Of a stretch of 64,000 nucleotides of DNA, positions 50,928-59,616 are shown piece after piece. The notes beneath the pieces are model-generated. The model worked only from the letters and a program-made list of their open reading frames with translations. It made no database searches and had not been told where the DNA came from. Numbering within the stretch: position 1 is the first letter of the stretch; every line of letters starts with the position of its first letter. The DNA is taken from assembly GCA_030527235.1 (NCBI GenBank), contig JAUNBL010000001.1, positions 90,954 to 154,953 of the forward strand. The letters are read 5' to 3'. Source of the DNA: Clostridia bacterium (lineage in GTDB: Bacteria; Bacillota; Clostridia; UMGS1883). The position numbers were made by a program, and so were the translations under genes.

Positions 50928-53093
50928 TTACTCAAAGAGTGAAAGCTGCTTCCTTCCGGCGTCCTCATCTTTCAGATAGTACCCTGCCGAAGGGATGCTG
51001 CGTGCTTTATAGGATAAAATGTCTGTCGTAAGAGAAGCCTCCGGCAGCGCTATGGCGCGCAGATTGCTTTTGCGCCGCAAAGTCATTACCGTAACGCCTT
51101 GAGATGAGCGAGACTGTTTTGTCGCTATGGAGGCGGTGTCGAACACAACGCACTTCCCAATGTCGGAAAACGCCGCAACGAGCATATCGGATGGCAAATA
51201 CATGGCGCCCACAAGCGGAGATTTATTCCCAAACCCGGAGGTCAGACGTTTGCGGTTGGTTTTTGTGCGATAGCTTTCCATCGTGATTTTTGCCATCTTG
51301 CCGTTTTTGTATGCAAACAGGATGAACCCCGAATAGTCAAATGCCGGCGTGGCAAACACTATTTTCTCGCCGTCCTCCATATCAAGAATGTTGGGCAAGT
51401 AATCTCCGAGCGCACTTGCCTTTGTGTCCGCCATGTCATAAAGCCTCGTCTTGTACACATTTTGCCGGTCGGAGAAAAACAACATATCGGTTCTGTTTGT
51501 AGCTTCAGCTTCGCATATAATCTCGTCGTTTTCCTTTAGCTTCTGAACATCAGCTCCGCGCAGCGAGACTAAAGATATCTTCTTAAAGTAATTATCGCGC
51601 GTCATAAATACCTTGAGATTATAGTCCTCTACAAATGTTTCAACCTGAACATCTTCGACCTCCGATGGCTCTATAATTCCGGTAATACGGTCCTTACCGT
51701 ATTTTTGCGCAATATCCTTAAGCTGTTTTGAAATGATTTTTTGTACAAGCCTGTCGCTCCCCACGGTTTTTCTGAGGTCGGCAATATCCTTCGTCAGCTG
51801 CTCTATTTCGGCAGTCCGCTTCAGAATGTAATCACGGTTAAGGTTGCGCAGCTTTATCTCGGCTACAAATTCCGCCTGAATCTTGTCTATGCCAAAACCC
51901 TCCATAAGATTCGGCACTACCATTGCATCCTCGGATGTGCTGCGCACAATCTGTATTGCCTTATCAATGTCAAGCAGAATTTTTTCGAGCCCTTTCAAAA
52001 GATGCAGCCTGTCTTCCTTTTTTTCGGCATCAAATACAAGCGCGCGGCGCACGCAGGATGTGCGAAACCGCAGCCATTCGCCGAGCAGCTCCTTAATCCC
52101 CATAACACGAGGCTCGCCATCGATAAGCACGTTTATGTTCGCGCTGAAAACATCCTCAAATGTTGTAATTTTACAAAGGCGCGTCATAAATGCGTCAGGG
52201 TCGGTGCCCTTTTTAAGGTCTATTGCAATTCTAAGCCCGTTTATATCAGTCTCGTCGCGAATATCGTTGACCTCTTTGATTTTGTTCGCACGAATCTGCT
52301 CTATAACCTTTGAAATAATATCTTCAATTTTTGTAGTGTATGGAATTTCATATATCTCGATAATATGGTTCTTCTTGTCATAACGGTATCTTCCGCGTAC
52401 CCGCACGCTGCCGCGCCCTGTGTCAAAAATGCGCCGAAGCGCCGCTTCGTCACGCAACATATCGCCGCCCGTGGCAAAATCAGGTCCCATTATATAGTCA
52501 GCCAAATCAATGCCCTCGTCCTCTATATAAGCGCATGCGGCAGCGCATACCTCGCGCAGATTGAAACTCGGAATATTGCTCGCCATGCCAACCGCAACGC
52601 CTAAATTGGGACTGATTAAAATATTCGGAAACGCGGCCGGCAGCAGCAGCGGCTCAGTCGTTGTCGCGTCATAATTGTCCGTAAAATCGACAGTATTCTT
52701 GTCTATGTCTCTGAAAATCTCTTCGCATATGGGAGCAAGCTTTGCTTCTGTGTATCTTGACGCCGCATATACAAGCTTGCGGCTATACACACGCCCAAAA
52801 TTCCCCTTGGAATCCACAAACGGGTGTATAAGCGCGCCGTTGCCTTCAGTCAAACGCACCATAGTTTCGTAAATAGCCGCGTCGCCGTGCGGGTTTAAGT
52901 GCATGGTCTGACCGGCAATGTTCGCGCTCTTAGTTCTCGGTCCCTTCAAGAGCCCCATTTTGTACATAGTGTATAAAAGCTTGCGGTGCGAAGGCTTGAA
53001 CCCATCTATTTCCGGAATGGCTCGCGATATTATTACGCTCATCGCGTATGGCATGTAATTGGTTTCCAGTGTGCGGGTGATACGCTCCTCCAT
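50928..53093 (-). CDS. parC: Type IIA topoisomerase subunit A (ParC/GyrA-like), 721 aa
   Basis: The breakage-reunion subunit. AMSVIISRAIPEIDGFKPSH, the quinolone-region HGDAAIYETMVRLT, and catalytic Tyr114 in AASRYTEAKL. The C-terminal beta-pinwheel is present but I see no GyrA box (QRRGGKG), so ParC-like (topoisomerase IV) is favoured over GyrA. No parE gene is adjacent. The last residues are KQLSLFE, a close match to the beta-clamp-binding consensus QL[SD]LF. The ATG at 53093 follows AGAGGTG; the GTG at 53102 overlaps that site. Confidence 0.88.
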   Translation of the reverse strand: MEERITRTLETNYMPYAMSVIISRAIPEIDGFKPSHRKLLYTMYKMGLLKGPRTKSANIAGQTMHLNPHGDAAIYETMVRLTEGNGALIHPFVDSKGNFGRVYSRKLVYAASRYTEAKLAPICEEIFRDIDKNTVDFTDNYDATTTEPLLLPAAFPNILISPNLGVAVGMASNIPSFNLREVCAAACAYIEDEGIDLADYIMGPDFATGGDMLRDEAALRRIFDTGRGSVRVRGRYRYDKKNHIIEIYEIPYTTKIEDIISKVIEQIRANKIKEVNDIRDETDINGLRIAIDLKKGTDPDAFMTRLCKITTFEDVFSANINVLIDGEPRVMGIKELLGEWLRFRTSCVRRALVFDAEKKEDRLHLLKGLEKILLDIDKAIQIVRSTSEDAMVVPNLMEGFGIDKIQAEFVAEIKLRNLNRDYILKRTAEIEQLTKDIADLRKTVGSDRLVQKIISKQLKDIAQKYGKDRITGIIEPSEVEDVQVETFVEDYNLKVFMTRDNYFKKISLVSLRGADVQKLKENDEIICEAEATNRTDMLFFSDRQNVYKTRLYDMADTKASALGDYLPNILDMEDGEKIVFATPAFDYSGFILFAYKNGKMAKITMESYRTKTNRKRLTSGFGNKSPLVGAMYLPSDMLVAAFSDIGKCVVFDTASIATKQSRSSQGVTVMTLRRKSNLRAIALPEASLTTDILSYKARSIPSAGYYLKDEDAGRKQLSLFE

Positions 53094-53115
53094 AGAAAAC
53101 ACCTCTTTCTAAATT

Positions 53116-53145
53116 ATTATAATGGTATTAACATTAAAAAGTCAA
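53116..53145 (-). promoter_or_regulatory. Promoter of the topoisomerase gene
   Basis: Minus strand: -35 TTGACT (53140-53145), 18-bp spacer, perfect -10 TATAAT (53116-53121), just before the ribosome binding site. Confidence 0.7.
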
Positions 53146-53250
53146 GTGTACATGCTCAAAATGCGGAACTTTTCTGAGTTGTCCCCTGTTTGTAATTGTT
53201 ACGAAAGTGTAAATAATTACGAATTTATTAAAAAAGTTTTACAAAAAGGG

Positions 53251-53278
53251 TTTACAAATCGAAAAAATCGTGTATAAT
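53251..53278 (+). promoter_or_regulatory. Promoter of the G5-M23 peptidase gene
   Basis: Plus strand: -35 TTTACA (53251-53256), 16-bp spacer, perfect -10 TATAAT (53273-53278); the ATG follows at 53312 with AGAGGTG between. Confidence 0.7.
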
Positions 53279-53311
53279 GAGTAACGGTTAAAAGAAAGAG
53301 GTGTTATTTTT

Positions 53312-54577
53312 ATGCAGGCAGAAGGCTCTAAGAGAGTCCGCAAACCATTGACAGATTTTTATCGCACTGCGTCGGACACGCTCCGAAGCGCTTCGCGCAC
53401 CGCGCTTGGCGTGGTAACTGCGGCAGCGGCGGAAGTCAGAGCGGTAGATAAGAAGGTTGCCGCGTTTATAACGGCTGCGGTAGTGGCAGTCAGTGCGTCT
53501 TCAACGGCGGCGGCAGTTTACACACTCGGATTTGACGTTTATTATAACGGTGCGAATATAGGCACAATATCGAACATGGCAGAGTACGAGGCGGCGGTGG
53601 CGAGCGCAAACGCAACACTTTTGTCGTTAGGCGCGCCGGCGATAGGCGAAGATATACAGTGCTTCCTCAGAATAGCTCCTAGAAACGAGATTACGCCAGA
53701 CCCCGACTTGGCTCGCGCGTTTGTAATGTCGTCGGAAAACGTTCGTGAAGGGTACACGCTTTATGCGGACGGTGAAGCAATATATACAACGGCGACGATT
53801 GAGGAATGCGAAGGCGCGCTCGGAGATTTTGCGGCGAAATATACAAATGAAAGCGTTGCGTACAGCGCGCAGATTAGCTTTGTGAATGAGGCGTGTCTTG
53901 CGGAAGATATAATGACACGTACGCAGGCCCTTGATGTGCTTTGCGTCTCGGATGCTGTAAAAGTAATCTATTCTATGCCGACATATACCGAAACCGTTAT
54001 CCCGTTTGATACTGACTATATAGATGACGATACGCTCTATATGGGTGTGGAGAAGATTGAATCGGCAGGTGTGGAGGGAAAGGCTGTCACAACTACATGG
54101 GTCAATTATGAAAACGGCGCAGTTGTAGATTCTTCAGAAGGCGAAACACAAGTGCTTTCGCAACCAATAACCGCGATAGTACGGCGCGGTACGAAGCTCG
54201 GAGTTTCTGAGGGCAGAGGCTATCCGGCGGACGGAGTTATAACGTCGCGCTTTGGGTCGCGCTGGGGTCGTCAGCACAAGGGCATAGACATTGGGGCGGA
54301 TACCGGAACTCCTGTTTATTCCTACACTGACGGTACCGTTATAATGGCGGAGTATTATTACGGCTACGGTAATTATATCAAGGTTGACCATGGCAACGGT
54401 TTTGTAACAGCATACGCACACCTTTCCAAAATGGCGGTAAGCGTGGGCGATACTGTAAAGGGCGGCGAATATATAGGAGCTGTGGGCAACACGGGAAGTT
54501 CTACCGGCTCTCACCTTCACTTTGAGGTGATAATAGACGGCAGTCATGTAGACCCCGAACCTTATATAAGCAAATAG
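53312..54577 (+). CDS. Membrane-anchored G5-domain M23 peptidase, 421 aa
   Basis: A cell wall endopeptidase. A basic N-terminal cytoplasmic part of about 48 residues precedes one membrane helix (about 50-72). An extracellular region follows, then a G5 domain (about 225-300, VEGKAVTTTWVNYENGAVVD), then a LytM/M23 domain with the zinc ligands in RQHKGIDIGADTG (His, Asp) and SHLHFEV (His). All M23 catalytic residues are present. It likely cuts peptidoglycan cross-links in growth or sporulation. It is divergent from the topoisomerase gene and followed by its own terminator. Confidence 0.9.
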   Translation: MQAEGSKRVRKPLTDFYRTASDTLRSASRTALGVVTAAAAEVRAVDKKVAAFITAAVVAVSASSTAAAVYTLGFDVYYNGANIGTISNMAEYEAAVASANATLLSLGAPAIGEDIQCFLRIAPRNEITPDPDLARAFVMSSENVREGYTLYADGEAIYTTATIEECEGALGDFAAKYTNESVAYSAQISFVNEACLAEDIMTRTQALDVLCVSDAVKVIYSMPTYTETVIPFDTDYIDDDTLYMGVEKIESAGVEGKAVTTTWVNYENGAVVDSSEGETQVLSQPITAIVRRGTKLGVSEGRGYPADGVITSRFGSRWGRQHKGIDIGADTGTPVYSYTDGTVIMAEYYYGYGNYIKVDHGNGFVTAYAHLSKMAVSVGDTVKGGEYIGAVGNTGSSTGSHLHFEVIIDGSHVDPEPYISK

Positions 54578-54580
54578 AGA

Positions 54581-54618
54581 TTAATCGGGACCGGAAGAAA
54601 CGGTCCCGATTAAGTTTA
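54581..54618 (+). terminator. Terminator of the M23 peptidase gene
   Basis: TTAATCGGGACCG pairs perfectly with its complement (13 bp, 7-nt loop, 54581-54613), 3 nt after the stop codon. The tail GTTTATG is only moderately T-rich. Confidence 0.75.
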
Positions 54619-54640
54619 TGCAATGTTTTGATTTTTCCTA

Positions 54641-54670
54641 TTGCCAGAGCGGGACAAAATGTGTTATACT
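54641..54670 (+). promoter_or_regulatory. Promoter of the coiled-coil membrane protein gene
   Basis: Plus strand: -35 TTGCCA (54641-54646), 18-bp spacer, -10 TATACT (54665-54670), about 45 nt before the ATG. Confidence 0.6.
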
Positions 54671-54718
54671 TATAATTAAGGCATTTGCCAATAACAAAAG
54701 TTTAACGGAGGCGGGAAT

Positions 54719-55714
54719 ATGGAACAGCGCAGCCATGCTTCAAGAAAGAGAAAGAAAATAACCGTTACCGGAGCAGCATTTTTTTGCGCCTTGTGCCTGA
54801 TAGCAGGGTACATAGCCGCCACGATGGTCGCGGCATCGACAAACAGTGTAGACGCGCTCCGGACGCAAGTGGCTGAAAAAGAGGCTCAGATACGTGACCT
54901 CAGCGCCGCACTGGTCACAAAAGAGGAAGAGGCGGCCGCCGCGGGCAGAAAAATCGCGGAGCTTGATACAACGCGTGAGAAGCTTGAGGCTCAGGTGGCG
55001 CAGCTGGAGATAGAGGTAGACCGTGTCGCAGGCATGGCGATAGGGATAGAGCCTTCGGGCGTACCCGCTGAAACTCACAACGACAACGGTACTTCGCAAT
55101 GGATGCGCTGGCTTATAGTGTTGTGCCTGGCAACCATCTTTATAATAAGTCTCGCGTTCGCCGTGTCGCTGCTGTTCAAAAAAGATGACCGGGTGGAAGA
55201 AGATAAACCTCAAAAGGAAAAGAAATCAAAAAAACACTCCGAGAAAGAAAGCACTGCAAAAAAGGCAACCGAGTACCTTCTGAACGGGACGCTTGATGAA
55301 AAGCTGGAAGCTCTGGGCGGGTTTGTATTCGGAGTAACCGAATCATCGGATGGGGCGCGCTCTTTCGGGAACACGCAAAACGGTGCATTTGCCGCTTTTA
55401 CAGAAGAGGGCGGGCGTATTCTCACAGTCATCCCCAAACGTATCCATTTCCTTGTTTCGGAACTTGACGAGATGGGGGTCAATGATTTGTTCCGTGTGCG
55501 TTCTACAACGGAAGACGGACTGGGCACAGGCGAAATAAGAATTGAGGACGTTGTATATACGGCACAGTTTGAACACAGCGAGGACGGCTGGGCAATGGCG
55601 GCGCGCGGCGATATTTACGCTACGCCGATAGATACCGTACCCGCTGCCGAGGAAGAAGCCTCGGAAGAAACAGAGGAAGAAATGGCCCTTTCCGAGAGCG
55701 GCATGGAAGAATAA
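54719..55714 (+). CDS. Two-span membrane protein with external coiled coil, 331 aa
   Basis: I do not recognise a family. It has a basic N terminus (RKRKK), membrane helix 1 (about 17-38), a heptad-rich coiled coil (about 44-105, VDALRTQVAEKEAQIRDLSA onward), membrane helix 2 (about 129-152), a very basic stretch (KEKKSKKHSEKES), then a cytoplasmic alpha/beta domain (190-305) and an acidic tail. Topology suggests N and C termini inside and the coiled coil outside. A cell-envelope scaffold or sensor is possible. GGAGGCGGG precedes the ATG. It has its own promoter and terminator, so it is monocistronic. Confidence 0.75.
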   Translation: MEQRSHASRKRKKITVTGAAFFCALCLIAGYIAATMVAASTNSVDALRTQVAEKEAQIRDLSAALVTKEEEAAAAGRKIAELDTTREKLEAQVAQLEIEVDRVAGMAIGIEPSGVPAETHNDNGTSQWMRWLIVLCLATIFIISLAFAVSLLFKKDDRVEEDKPQKEKKSKKHSEKESTAKKATEYLLNGTLDEKLEALGGFVFGVTESSDGARSFGNTQNGAFAAFTEEGGRILTVIPKRIHFLVSELDEMGVNDLFRVRSTTEDGLGTGEIRIEDVVYTAQFEHSEDGWAMAARGDIYATPIDTVPAAEEEASEETEEEMALSESGMEE

Positions 55715-55777
55715 GGTAAAAAGCCGATAAATCTCTGTTGGCGCTTTTGTTGAAGGTATAAACCATGTGAATTAGAT

Positions 55778-55824
55778 TCCTCCTATGATATATGAAAATA
55801 CCAAATATCATAGGAGGATTTTTG
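55778..55824 (+). terminator. Terminator after the coiled-coil protein gene
   Basis: CCTCCTATGATAT pairs perfectly with ATATCATAGGAGG (13 bp plus one A-T, 13-nt loop), followed by ATTTTTG. It is 63 nt after the stop codon. The stem contains GGAGG, so it could also mask a ribosome binding site, but no ORF follows on this strand. Confidence 0.85.
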
Positions 55825-55869
55825 ATACAGAAAAGCCTTACCGGACGCACCAAGGCCATACACAGAGGG

Positions 55870-55911
55870 AGAAAGAAATAGGCAGGAAAGCCCGGGGTCG
55901 GCCGCCCTGCC
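55870..55911 (-). terminator. Possible terminator of mecA
   Basis: On the minus strand GGCAGG pairs with CCTGCC around a long GC-rich loop and is followed by TATTTCTTTC. It lies about 70 nt after the mecA stop. Weak. Confidence 0.35.
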
Positions 55912-55979
55912 CGCAAACACGATTATAGCAAAGTTGATTGCACAGATAACCCCTTCACACTATACGGTCTTTTGCTGCG

Positions 55980-56552
55980 TTACATATGGAAGTTTTCTCT
56001 TATCTGCTCCAATGCCCGGTCGGAAAAGATAGTGTGACCGTGTTCCTCCACCAGCAATAAAGAGAGCATAGAGGCAATTTCCGAACAGTATTCTGAATAG
56101 AGTGCGCTCGATTTGTCAGGCACCACCAGGAAATATGCGTTTTGGAGCGAATAAAGAGTCCCGCCGCAAAAATCCGGATGATTGTGCGAAAGCGCAATCA
56201 AATCCTCAAAGTTGTTGAAACGCAGACAAACCGAAGTCGGGAGCGTGAGCTTTCTGCTGTTTTTAACGCGCAGCTTGCGGGATTGCTGCTTAGGCATTTC
56301 GGGAGCCGAGTCAACTCGTGTGACAAAAAGCACCACATCATCATTGTCACCAGGAATCGCCTCTACCAAGAGCCTCGAATTGTCAACTGCAAAGCCTGTC
56401 TCATTTTCCGCAATTCGGAGCATCTCCCAAAACAAATTCTGCGCGGCAGGAGCATTGCGTACAACGGCGTCTGCGCTGACGCCCCACATCAGCATATCTT
56501 CAACAGAAACCGTGACCTTCAGCTTATTGTAACGTATCTTCTCTATTTTCAT
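55980..56552 (-). CDS. mecA: MecA-type ClpC adaptor protein, 190 aa
   Basis: MecA/YpbH adaptors bring substrates such as ComK and Spo0A to the ClpCP protease. The N terminus MKIEKIRYNKLKVTVSVEDM is the family's recognition domain start, and the C-terminal domain (about 125-190: FNNFEDLIALSH, SLQNAYFLVV, EHGHTIFSDRALEQIRENF) binds ClpC. Slightly shorter than B. subtilis MecA (218 aa), with a short basic linker (KQQSRKLRVKNSRK). The ATG at 56552 follows AGGA; the longer ORF adds 22 unsupported residues. Upstream is a promoter flanked by an inverted repeat. Confidence 0.85.
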   Translation of the reverse strand: MKIEKIRYNKLKVTVSVEDMLMWGVSADAVVRNAPAAQNLFWEMLRIAENETGFAVDNSRLLVEAIPGDNDDVVLFVTRVDSAPEMPKQQSRKLRVKNSRKLTLPTSVCLRFNNFEDLIALSHNHPDFCGGTLYSLQNAYFLVVPDKSSALYSEYCSEIASMLSLLLVEEHGHTIFSDRALEQIRENFHM

Positions 56553-56598
56553 ATGTAATGTCCTGCGCCCCTTTGGCGCGGCGATATAAACCGCCCCT

Positions 56599-56663
56599 TT
56601 CCCAAAACGTATAGTCATACCGTTTTGCAGTTACAGTATATCATATGATTTCCGTTTTGGGAA
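56599..56663 (-). promoter_or_regulatory. Inverted repeat flanking the mecA promoter region
   Basis: TTCCCAAAACG (56599-56609) and its exact complement CGTTTTGGGAA (56653-56663) are 43 bp apart, with a third CGTTTTG at 56621-56627. A minus-strand -10-like TATACT (56634-56639) lies between them without a good -35. The layout suggests operator half-sites over the mecA promoter. It does not match the CtsR heptad. Confidence 0.45.
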
Positions 56664-56707
56664 GGGTTAATTTGTAGCTGTATTGTAAATTTACACACAT
56701 TTTTCAC

Positions 56708-57010
56708 TCACATGCGGAGCACAATCGCTCCAATAATCCCTAAAATTGAAATTGCCGCCATAAACATCAAGAATAAATGCATTCTTGCCGTACGCTTTTT
56801 TTGGCGTGCCGCTCTGGCAGGCGCCGCCGCTCCAAGCGGCGCAAATCGGCGCAAATAGTCCGAAACGATTTTTTCTGCCTCGCGTACAGCGCTTGCTTCC
56901 TGAGGGCCGCCGTTTTCGGGCAGGGGTTCCTTCATTATGAATATTGCCTGCTCTATATAGGGCGAGCTCAGATTATCCAGCACAACGATCTGCTTCGTAT
57001 TTTTGAGCAT
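56708..57010 (-). CDS. Small tail-anchored membrane protein, 100 aa
   Basis: MLKNTKQIVVLDNLSSPYIE starts a short soluble region; one membrane helix lies at the C terminus (about 76-98, MFMAAISILGIIGAIVL). A basic Ala-rich segment precedes the helix. I have seen similar small proteins in Clostridia without an assigned role. The ribosome binding site is weak (ACGG). It lies between mecA and spoIIE in the same direction, so it might share sporulation or envelope control. Function unknown. Confidence 0.6.
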   Translation of the reverse strand: MLKNTKQIVVLDNLSSPYIEQAIFIMKEPLPENGGPQEASAVREAEKIVSDYLRRFAPLGAAAPARAARQKKRTARMHLFLMFMAAISILGIIGAIVLRM

Positions 57011-57133
57011 TTTGTTTACCGTGCCCTTGCCGCTGCAAAGGCGTCCTTTCTTTGGAATTTAAGCTAATGGTGACCGTAAGCTTCAAATACGTTGTCTGAT
57101 GAAATTATTTCCTTTGTTTAGGATAATTATACA

Positions 57134-59482
57134 TCAAGATGCAAATTCGCCGTCCTTACTTATTTTAGCGGCTATAACTGTTATGTCGTCGCGAAGCTCC
57201 TCGCCGCTCATTTGTTTGGCGCGTTCCAAAATCATATCGCACAGGCGTTTAGCGTCGCTGCCGGAGTATGATGACAGCACATTTTTCAACCAGTCGTCAT
57301 TTTTCGCTTTGTCGGCGGCACAGTCTATGACCCCGTCGGTGATAAGGACAAGAAAGTCACCGTTTGCGGAGGGAATGTCAAACGCTTCGACTTTTCCGCC
57401 GACGAGCGCGCTTCCGGGCAGTGAGGTGGAGTATATGGCGTCCACGGAGCTGCCGCGCTTGGTAAATGTTGCGGCGCCGCCGCTCTTAAACAGCTTTGAG
57501 GTACCGTCGCGCAAGTCTATGAGGCATAAATCGACTGTTGAAAACGTTGTTTCGGAGGCACAGAAAAAAAGCGAGTTGACCGCGTTTATTGCCACGGCAG
57601 GCTCCACGCCGGTTTCCAGGAAACCGAGCAAAACTTCCGCCATGCCGCGGCTTTCGGCAGCCGCAAGAGTGCCGCTTCCCATGCCGTCGCAAAGGGCTAT
57701 GGCGTACGTATTGCGGCTGACACGTCTGCAAAGGGCAAAATCGCCGCTTGTGCGCCGTTTGCTCTTTATTGCGCCGGCAACGGCGGTGTCAATGGAAATT
57801 TGAGGACGCGGCATGAAACAAAGACGGCACTCATCGCATCTGCGCGCACCGACGCGTTCGAGCTCCGTGCCGCACACTGCACTTAAAACATCGCGCAGTT
57901 GGCCGTCGCAAAGGCCTTTTCCGCCGCAGCTGCATCCGCTCAAAAATATTTCGAGCGTGCCGCTTTCACGCAGTGCGACAAGCGATTCGGCGCGCAGAGC
58001 GTATTTGTCAAGCGCATTGCGGATGGTCGCTGAGAGTGCGGCGTCAAAGTCAAGCGTGCCGCTTTCTTTTTCTCTGATTGCGGAAAGGGTGCGCGTAACA
58101 AAGCCGAGAGCCTCACGCGAGGTGCGTTCCGAATCAGCAAGCTTATGCGCCCATTGTTTATCGGTCTTATACAAGTCAAAAGACGATAAAAAGCTTTCCT
58201 TCAGCGTTGCGGTGCGCAGACAGTGAGATGGAAGCGTATCATCTGTAAGCGTACCGCCGGAGGAGCATGTTTCGAGCATTTTGCTGAGAGATTCATATGT
58301 GAGGCGAAGCTCTCTGCCCCAGCAATGTTTTTTAAGACCGCAGTTTCCGCACGCGCGTCTCGCGACACGGTCAAACAAAAGCGCAATTTCCGGACAGAGC
58401 CTTTCCCTCCGCTTCGCGTCCAGCACACATAGGACTGTTCTCGCCTCGCCGAGGCACTCGCTGACGCTTCGCAGCACAAAGTCATGGTATAGCCGTGAGC
58501 AGCTCAGCAAATCGCTGTCCCCGCCCTGTGCGGCGAAGCCGGTGATATAGTCCCAAAACCGCGGCGGAACTGCGCGCAGTATTATGCACGCGCCTAAGAT
58601 GTCGTATAGGTTTATCAGGACCTCCGTGGAGCCGTTGGCAAGTGTTGTGACGAGCGCGTTCGCCATAATAAACGAAGCGCACGCCGCCGTAACGGACAGC
58701 TTTGCCGTGAGTCCGGCCGCAAGCGAGGCGAACGCATAGGAAAGGCCGGTTACGCTCAATACGCCTCCCCCAACACCCGAAAGAAGCCCAACCACAATCC
58801 CCGCGGCAGCGCCCGGCGCCGCGCCGAGACGGACCGCGAAAAGGAGTACGGTCAGGATGCAGAGCATGTTCCCGATATTAATTACGCCCAGCTGAGTAAA
58901 TTTTGAAAGACCTATAAACGTTGTGCCGAGGAGATAGACAAGCGAGAGAACCTCCTCACTGCCAAGCGTGCGCCGTATGCGGATATTGCGTATAAGCGGC
59001 ATCGCCACGCCGAAGGCAAGTGTAGAAACGAAGGCTATGGCAGCTTCAATTCCGAGAAGAAGCAAGTCATATATTAAAGGATAGATTCCCATCACGCCTT
59101 CGCCCACAAGAAAAAGAATTCCGGACAGGGTGATTGAGAGCGACATAAGCGCCGCCCTCACAAACGGCTTTTCCTTGTTTTTTATTTTGAGCTTTTCGTA
59201 CAGCAGCGCAAACAGCGCCATGGCAAATATGTATTTGCCGATACCGTTGACGCGGTTAATCCCCACACACAGCAATGTGCCGAGCAGAACGAACAGCGCG
59301 TTTATGTATCCTTGTGCGCTGCCGAAGGCGGCGGCAAAAAGCGAGGCGCCGAGAGGACAAACGCTGCCCAGAACACTCATCTGTGAGGATAGGAAGCACA
59401 TCAGCCAAACAGCCGGCTGCGATTTGTCAAAATGCGTTCCTCGTGTCAGCGTTTTTCGGATTGCCAATATCAGTTTCTTCAT
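57134..59482 (-). CDS. spoIIE: Stage II sporulation protein E, 782 aa
   Basis: Membrane-bound PP2C phosphatase that dephosphorylates SpoIIAA to activate sigma-F in the forespore, and interacts with FtsZ at the polar septum. About ten membrane helices (residues 25-310), a central regulatory domain (about 320-560) with a Cys-rich part (CGNCGLKKHCWG), then the PP2C domain (565-780): RRTSGDFALCRRV, LCDGMGSG with the metal Asp, LITDGVID and EELRDDITVIAAKI. Full length for the family. AAGGAGG precedes the ATG. The promoter has Spo0A-type geometry. Its presence says the organism can sporulate. Confidence 0.95.
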   Translation of the reverse strand: MKKLILAIRKTLTRGTHFDKSQPAVWLMCFLSSQMSVLGSVCPLGASLFAAAFGSAQGYINALFVLLGTLLCVGINRVNGIGKYIFAMALFALLYEKLKIKNKEKPFVRAALMSLSITLSGILFLVGEGVMGIYPLIYDLLLLGIEAAIAFVSTLAFGVAMPLIRNIRIRRTLGSEEVLSLVYLLGTTFIGLSKFTQLGVINIGNMLCILTVLLFAVRLGAAPGAAAGIVVGLLSGVGGGVLSVTGLSYAFASLAAGLTAKLSVTAACASFIMANALVTTLANGSTEVLINLYDILGACIILRAVPPRFWDYITGFAAQGGDSDLLSCSRLYHDFVLRSVSECLGEARTVLCVLDAKRRERLCPEIALLFDRVARRACGNCGLKKHCWGRELRLTYESLSKMLETCSSGGTLTDDTLPSHCLRTATLKESFLSSFDLYKTDKQWAHKLADSERTSREALGFVTRTLSAIREKESGTLDFDAALSATIRNALDKYALRAESLVALRESGTLEIFLSGCSCGGKGLCDGQLRDVLSAVCGTELERVGARRCDECRLCFMPRPQISIDTAVAGAIKSKRRTSGDFALCRRVSRNTYAIALCDGMGSGTLAAAESRGMAEVLLGFLETGVEPAVAINAVNSLFFCASETTFSTVDLCLIDLRDGTSKLFKSGGAATFTKRGSSVDAIYSTSLPGSALVGGKVEAFDIPSANGDFLVLITDGVIDCAADKAKNDDWLKNVLSSYSGSDAKRLCDMILERAKQMSGEELRDDITVIAAKISKDGEFAS

Positions 59483-59505
59483 TTGTAAAAACCTCCTTGC
59501 ATATT

Positions 59506-59539
59506 ATCGTAGCATTAAGCTTGTGCATATTTTGTCAAA
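59506..59539 (-). promoter_or_regulatory. Spo0A-type promoter of spoIIE
   Basis: Minus strand: TTGACA (59533-59538) and TACGAT (59506-59511) are 21 bp apart, the unusual spacing known for the Spo0A-activated sigma-A promoters of B. subtilis spoIIE and spoIIG. The -35 box lies in TTTGACA, 6 of 7 bases of the Spo0A box TTCGACA. Regulation is inferred. Confidence 0.6.
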
Positions 59540-59570
59540 GCAAGGAGGGTGCAGAAATAAATTTTCCGAC

Positions 59571-59610
59571 AAAAAAGCGGGTCGGTACAATCGTATCGAC
59601 CCGCTTTTTT
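59571..59610 (-). terminator. Terminator of the DUF975-like gene
   Basis: A 17-bp stem (AAAAAAGCGGGTCGGTA and its complement, one G-U, 6-nt loop) with A/T-run flanks, so it can work on both strands. It follows the stop codon of the minus-strand membrane protein gene and insulates spoIIE from it. Confidence 0.9.
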
Positions 59611-59616
59611 ACAAAG

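Noticed and set aside
50928..53093. GyrA as the identity of the topoisomerase subunit
   Set aside because: No GyrA box was found in the C-terminal domain; ParC-like is preferred, though the absence of parE nearby leaves some doubt.
55778..55824. GGAGG-containing hairpin considered as a riboswitch expression platform
   Set aside because: No plus-strand gene follows; the T run and position after a stop codon fit a plain terminator.
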